64,000 nucleotides of DNA. Origin: Aricia agestis (lineage: Eukaryota; Arthropoda; Insecta; Lepidoptera; Lycaenidae). The position numbers and the translations under genes are program-made. The notes under the pieces are model-generated. The model saw only the letters and a list, made by a program, of their open reading frames with translations. It did not search any database and was not told the DNA's origin. Location of the stretch: contig NC_056413.1 in the NCBI RefSeq assembly GCF_905147365.1, positions 16,211,501-16,275,500 on the forward strand. Direction: 5' to 3'. Of the stretch, positions 61,565 to 64,000 are shown one piece after another; within the stretch, counting starts at the first letter, position 1, and each line of letters opens with the position of its first letter.

Positions 61565-63590
61565 ATAAAAAACGATTAATATGAATTTCACGATTAATAT
61601 CCAGTAAATCCTTACGTGGAGACGGCCCAGGTAGCACAAACGCTATGTAAATTTTGACCTATATAGCTTTAAGTCATAAAAGATATATGAAGCCGCGATT
61701 TATAAAGCACACAGTCGAATAAAGGCTTAATACACAGGCAATTATATTTTTTCACTAAACGCTGTGTAAAATACGCTATAAAACTTATGTCAGCGTTTTT
61801 ATAATACTGTCATATTATAACCAACATAATTGTAGCTTCATGACTTTTTTTATAAATGCTGAGTAATATGTGTATACCAACTAGTAGACTACTAGGTACA
61901 CCGATTTTGTACCAAGTCTAAGTGTAAGTATATCTTAAACAAATTGTTACGTCTACCCTCGTAGAAAGCAGACATGAGTACGACACGACCTTCACTATAA
62001 CCGACTACACATGAGTAAGCCTGTTCACTGTTCACCACAAAAATAGAAATACTTCTATTTTCGACCGCCTATTTATAAAGTAATTCAAAATCGATTACTG
62101 TGTCACTCGAAATGTGAATGCTCTCTCGAGAGAGTTACTTCTAAAGGTTATATTTTCGAGGCTTTACATTATTAAATTTTCGACAAGAATAATAATTATA
62201 TTTTTATTAAAGTTCACTTATATTTCTGAGGTTTTTTGACAGGAGCTTATTTAAAAGGAATATAAGGAGGAACGATATTTAAAATGTCATTGTTGGTTGC
62301 TCAAAGCTTTGACGCTAGACAATAAAAAGACCTACGTCTAGCGAATAGAAATACTGTAAAAAAACTCTCACCGGGCATAAGATGATGCCGATAATAAGCT
62401 GCCCGGAGGTTTTTTTATCAACATTAATACAGCTTCTATCAAGTCTGGATCGAAACCTTAAATAGTAGATATGTTCTTACGTCTTATAACCAACAAACCT
62501 TAAACGGCAGATTTTTGTATAATTTTTGGCGAATTCAAACAAGAAGAAAGAAGAGGAAGAGAGAAAAGGAATATATTTCAAGCTTTTACACCTACTAACC
62601 AATACAAATTGAGCCTACTACGTGCGATAAAACCTTTCCCCATACAATGGCATTGAGACATTGAAGAAATGCTGAAGATATTTGAAACCTTAAATGCAAC
62701 TTGCATTGCTCGCCAGCTGTATTGTGAATTCCATTCAGTCTTAAATGGGGCAAATGTTCTTCATAAAATCAACCGGTGAAATAGCTTGAATAAGAGCCAG
62801 TTTACACAAAGACGAAACGCTACGTCGCGCTGTATCGTAAAGACTTAAGATTGATCTTATTCTACCAGGGTTTGAATACGAGCTGCATCGCGCTGCGTAT
62901 AGCGCAAAACAACTGTTTATCTGCTATGGCGAAAATACTATGAATGAATGAATGAATATGCATTTTGCACTCAAAATGTACAAACATAATACATAGTATT
63001 AATTTTAATTTACATGTACTTAGCATGAATACAAAAGCGGTTTTATAGTTTAAAATAATAATAATAATATTAAATATTCTTTAATGTGCACACGCTAAGA
63101 AGTAAAATTACAACATTTGTTATCACTTAAACAGTGTACCATAATGGCGCCCTTATTACTAATTAGTAATTTCTTCCAGGCAACCAGGCAAAGGACAGTA
63201 TATTATTGATATTATAATATGAGTGTACAATATTATAGACTATAGTAGATAAGATTATTAATTTATTAAGACTACATTAGTACTTAGGTACTTAGCCGGC
63301 CAAATTATCTTAAAAGAGCAGCGGCACGTTTGGTCTCGGTGTAAGCTGACCTTAATATTCTGATATTCGACAATGTAATGTAGATTTTATGCTGAAATTC
63401 ATGCATACTTGATAGGTAACAAGAATTGCTAAAGAGTAAAGCTTGCCTTGCACTAAGTCTCTAGGAAAATAAATATTCGAGTCAAATATACTTTAATTAT
63501 GAATTATTCTGAAACTGTATTTAAATTAAAATACCAACGACCTTATATATTTTGACCAATAGAAAGCCACTTTCTGAGATAGTCAAAATG
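61565..63590. other. About 2 kb of AT-rich DNA, no gene recognised
   Basis: No coding-like frame. A hairpin-like pair ACCGGGCA / TGCCCGG inside A-run/T-run flanks lies at 62350-62415. An ATGAATGAATGAATG run is near 62940 and an AATAAT run near 63055. Confidence 0.35.
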
Positions 63591-63594
63591 TACT

Positions 63595-63742
63595 AAAATT
63601 AAAATAAATATTCAAGGGGAGCCCCCATACAACAAACGCTATTTCTTGCCTAGTATGGCTTAGTTTTGCCCGATATAAATAAATGGCAGGCACGGAACCC
63701 TTTTTGCGCCAGAGTTCGACTCGCACTTGGCCTATTTTATTA
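63595..63742 (-). repeat. Copy of the GCCAAGTGCGAGTC interspersed repeat
   Basis: Minus strand begins TAGGCCAAGTGCGAGTCGAA then AGGGTTCCGTGCC, followed by GTATGGGGGCTCCCC in complement. Matches the left part of 20728-21140. Confidence 0.6.
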
Positions 63743-64000
63743 ACATACGGAACCACATAACTAACTTACAGGCGGATTGGGGGTAAAATAGCTAATTTAT
63801 TCAGCAACTTGCTCAGATTTCCACAGGGCCTTATACTCGTAACCGTGATGAAGACAGCGTTATTGGGAAAATAATAAACGTACATTTCCTCAGCTCTTTT
63901 TTCGCGAATTACATTATACGCGGATTTTGTTTACTTTTTGCGCGAGAAGTTGGACGAGATTGAAAGAGTTTACGAAACGGGACACATAGCGATTAGCGAT

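Noticed and set aside
62350..62415. Hairpin with A-run and T-run resembling a terminator
   Set aside because: A bacterial-type terminator is not meaningful here, and there is no adjacent gene.

Overview
The window looks like a moth or butterfly (Lepidoptera) nuclear chromosome: AT-rich, intron-containing, and packed with degenerate transposable elements. The repeats carry lepidopteran hallmarks: short Helitrons with GTCT runs and CTAG|T ends, tRNA-headed SINEs, a LINE tail shared with a SINE family, and many small palindromic MITEs. No prokaryotic signal is present. The assignment rests on recognising repeat families by eye, not on a database search.

The only convincing cellular gene lies on the minus strand at about 2.44-5.07 kb. 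Three exons join in phase (5065-4945, 4101-4044, 3918-2440) and end in a 492-residue disordered Gln/Pro/Ser-rich terminal region. The 5' part of the gene is not recognised in the window, and I could not assign the protein to a family.

The rest is a transposon graveyard. 5.35-7.80 kb: decayed Jockey/CR1-type LINE with an esterase-like ORF1 remnant and an internally deleted reverse transcriptase. 8.75-9.15 kb: a long AGAAT pentanucleotide array grading into GGAAT and CGGAA. 9.7-25.3 kb: Helitrons, tRNA-derived SINEs, a SINE family with a LINE-like tail, and palindromic MITEs including three intact copies of a foldback element of about 255-259 bp. 25.86-26.92 kb: a LINE ORF1-only fragment with its own 3' tail. 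28.9-54.1 kb: more Helitrons (including tandem pairs), MITEs with 3-bp TAA/TTA duplications, nested insertions, and a tail-to-tail LINE/SINE junction. 58.48-59.36 kb: a scrambled BEL/Pao retrotransposon whose second LTR abuts the first 55 nucleotides of an intronless tRNA-Tyr. 59.4-64 kb: MITEs, a LINE tail and mostly featureless AT-rich DNA.

The most interesting object is the tRNA-Tyr/LTR junction at 59168-59364. It has the structure expected if a mature, modified tRNA primer had been copied into DNA during reverse transcription. No new defence or metabolic system was found. Boundaries of old repeats are approximate unless a target-site duplication is quoted.
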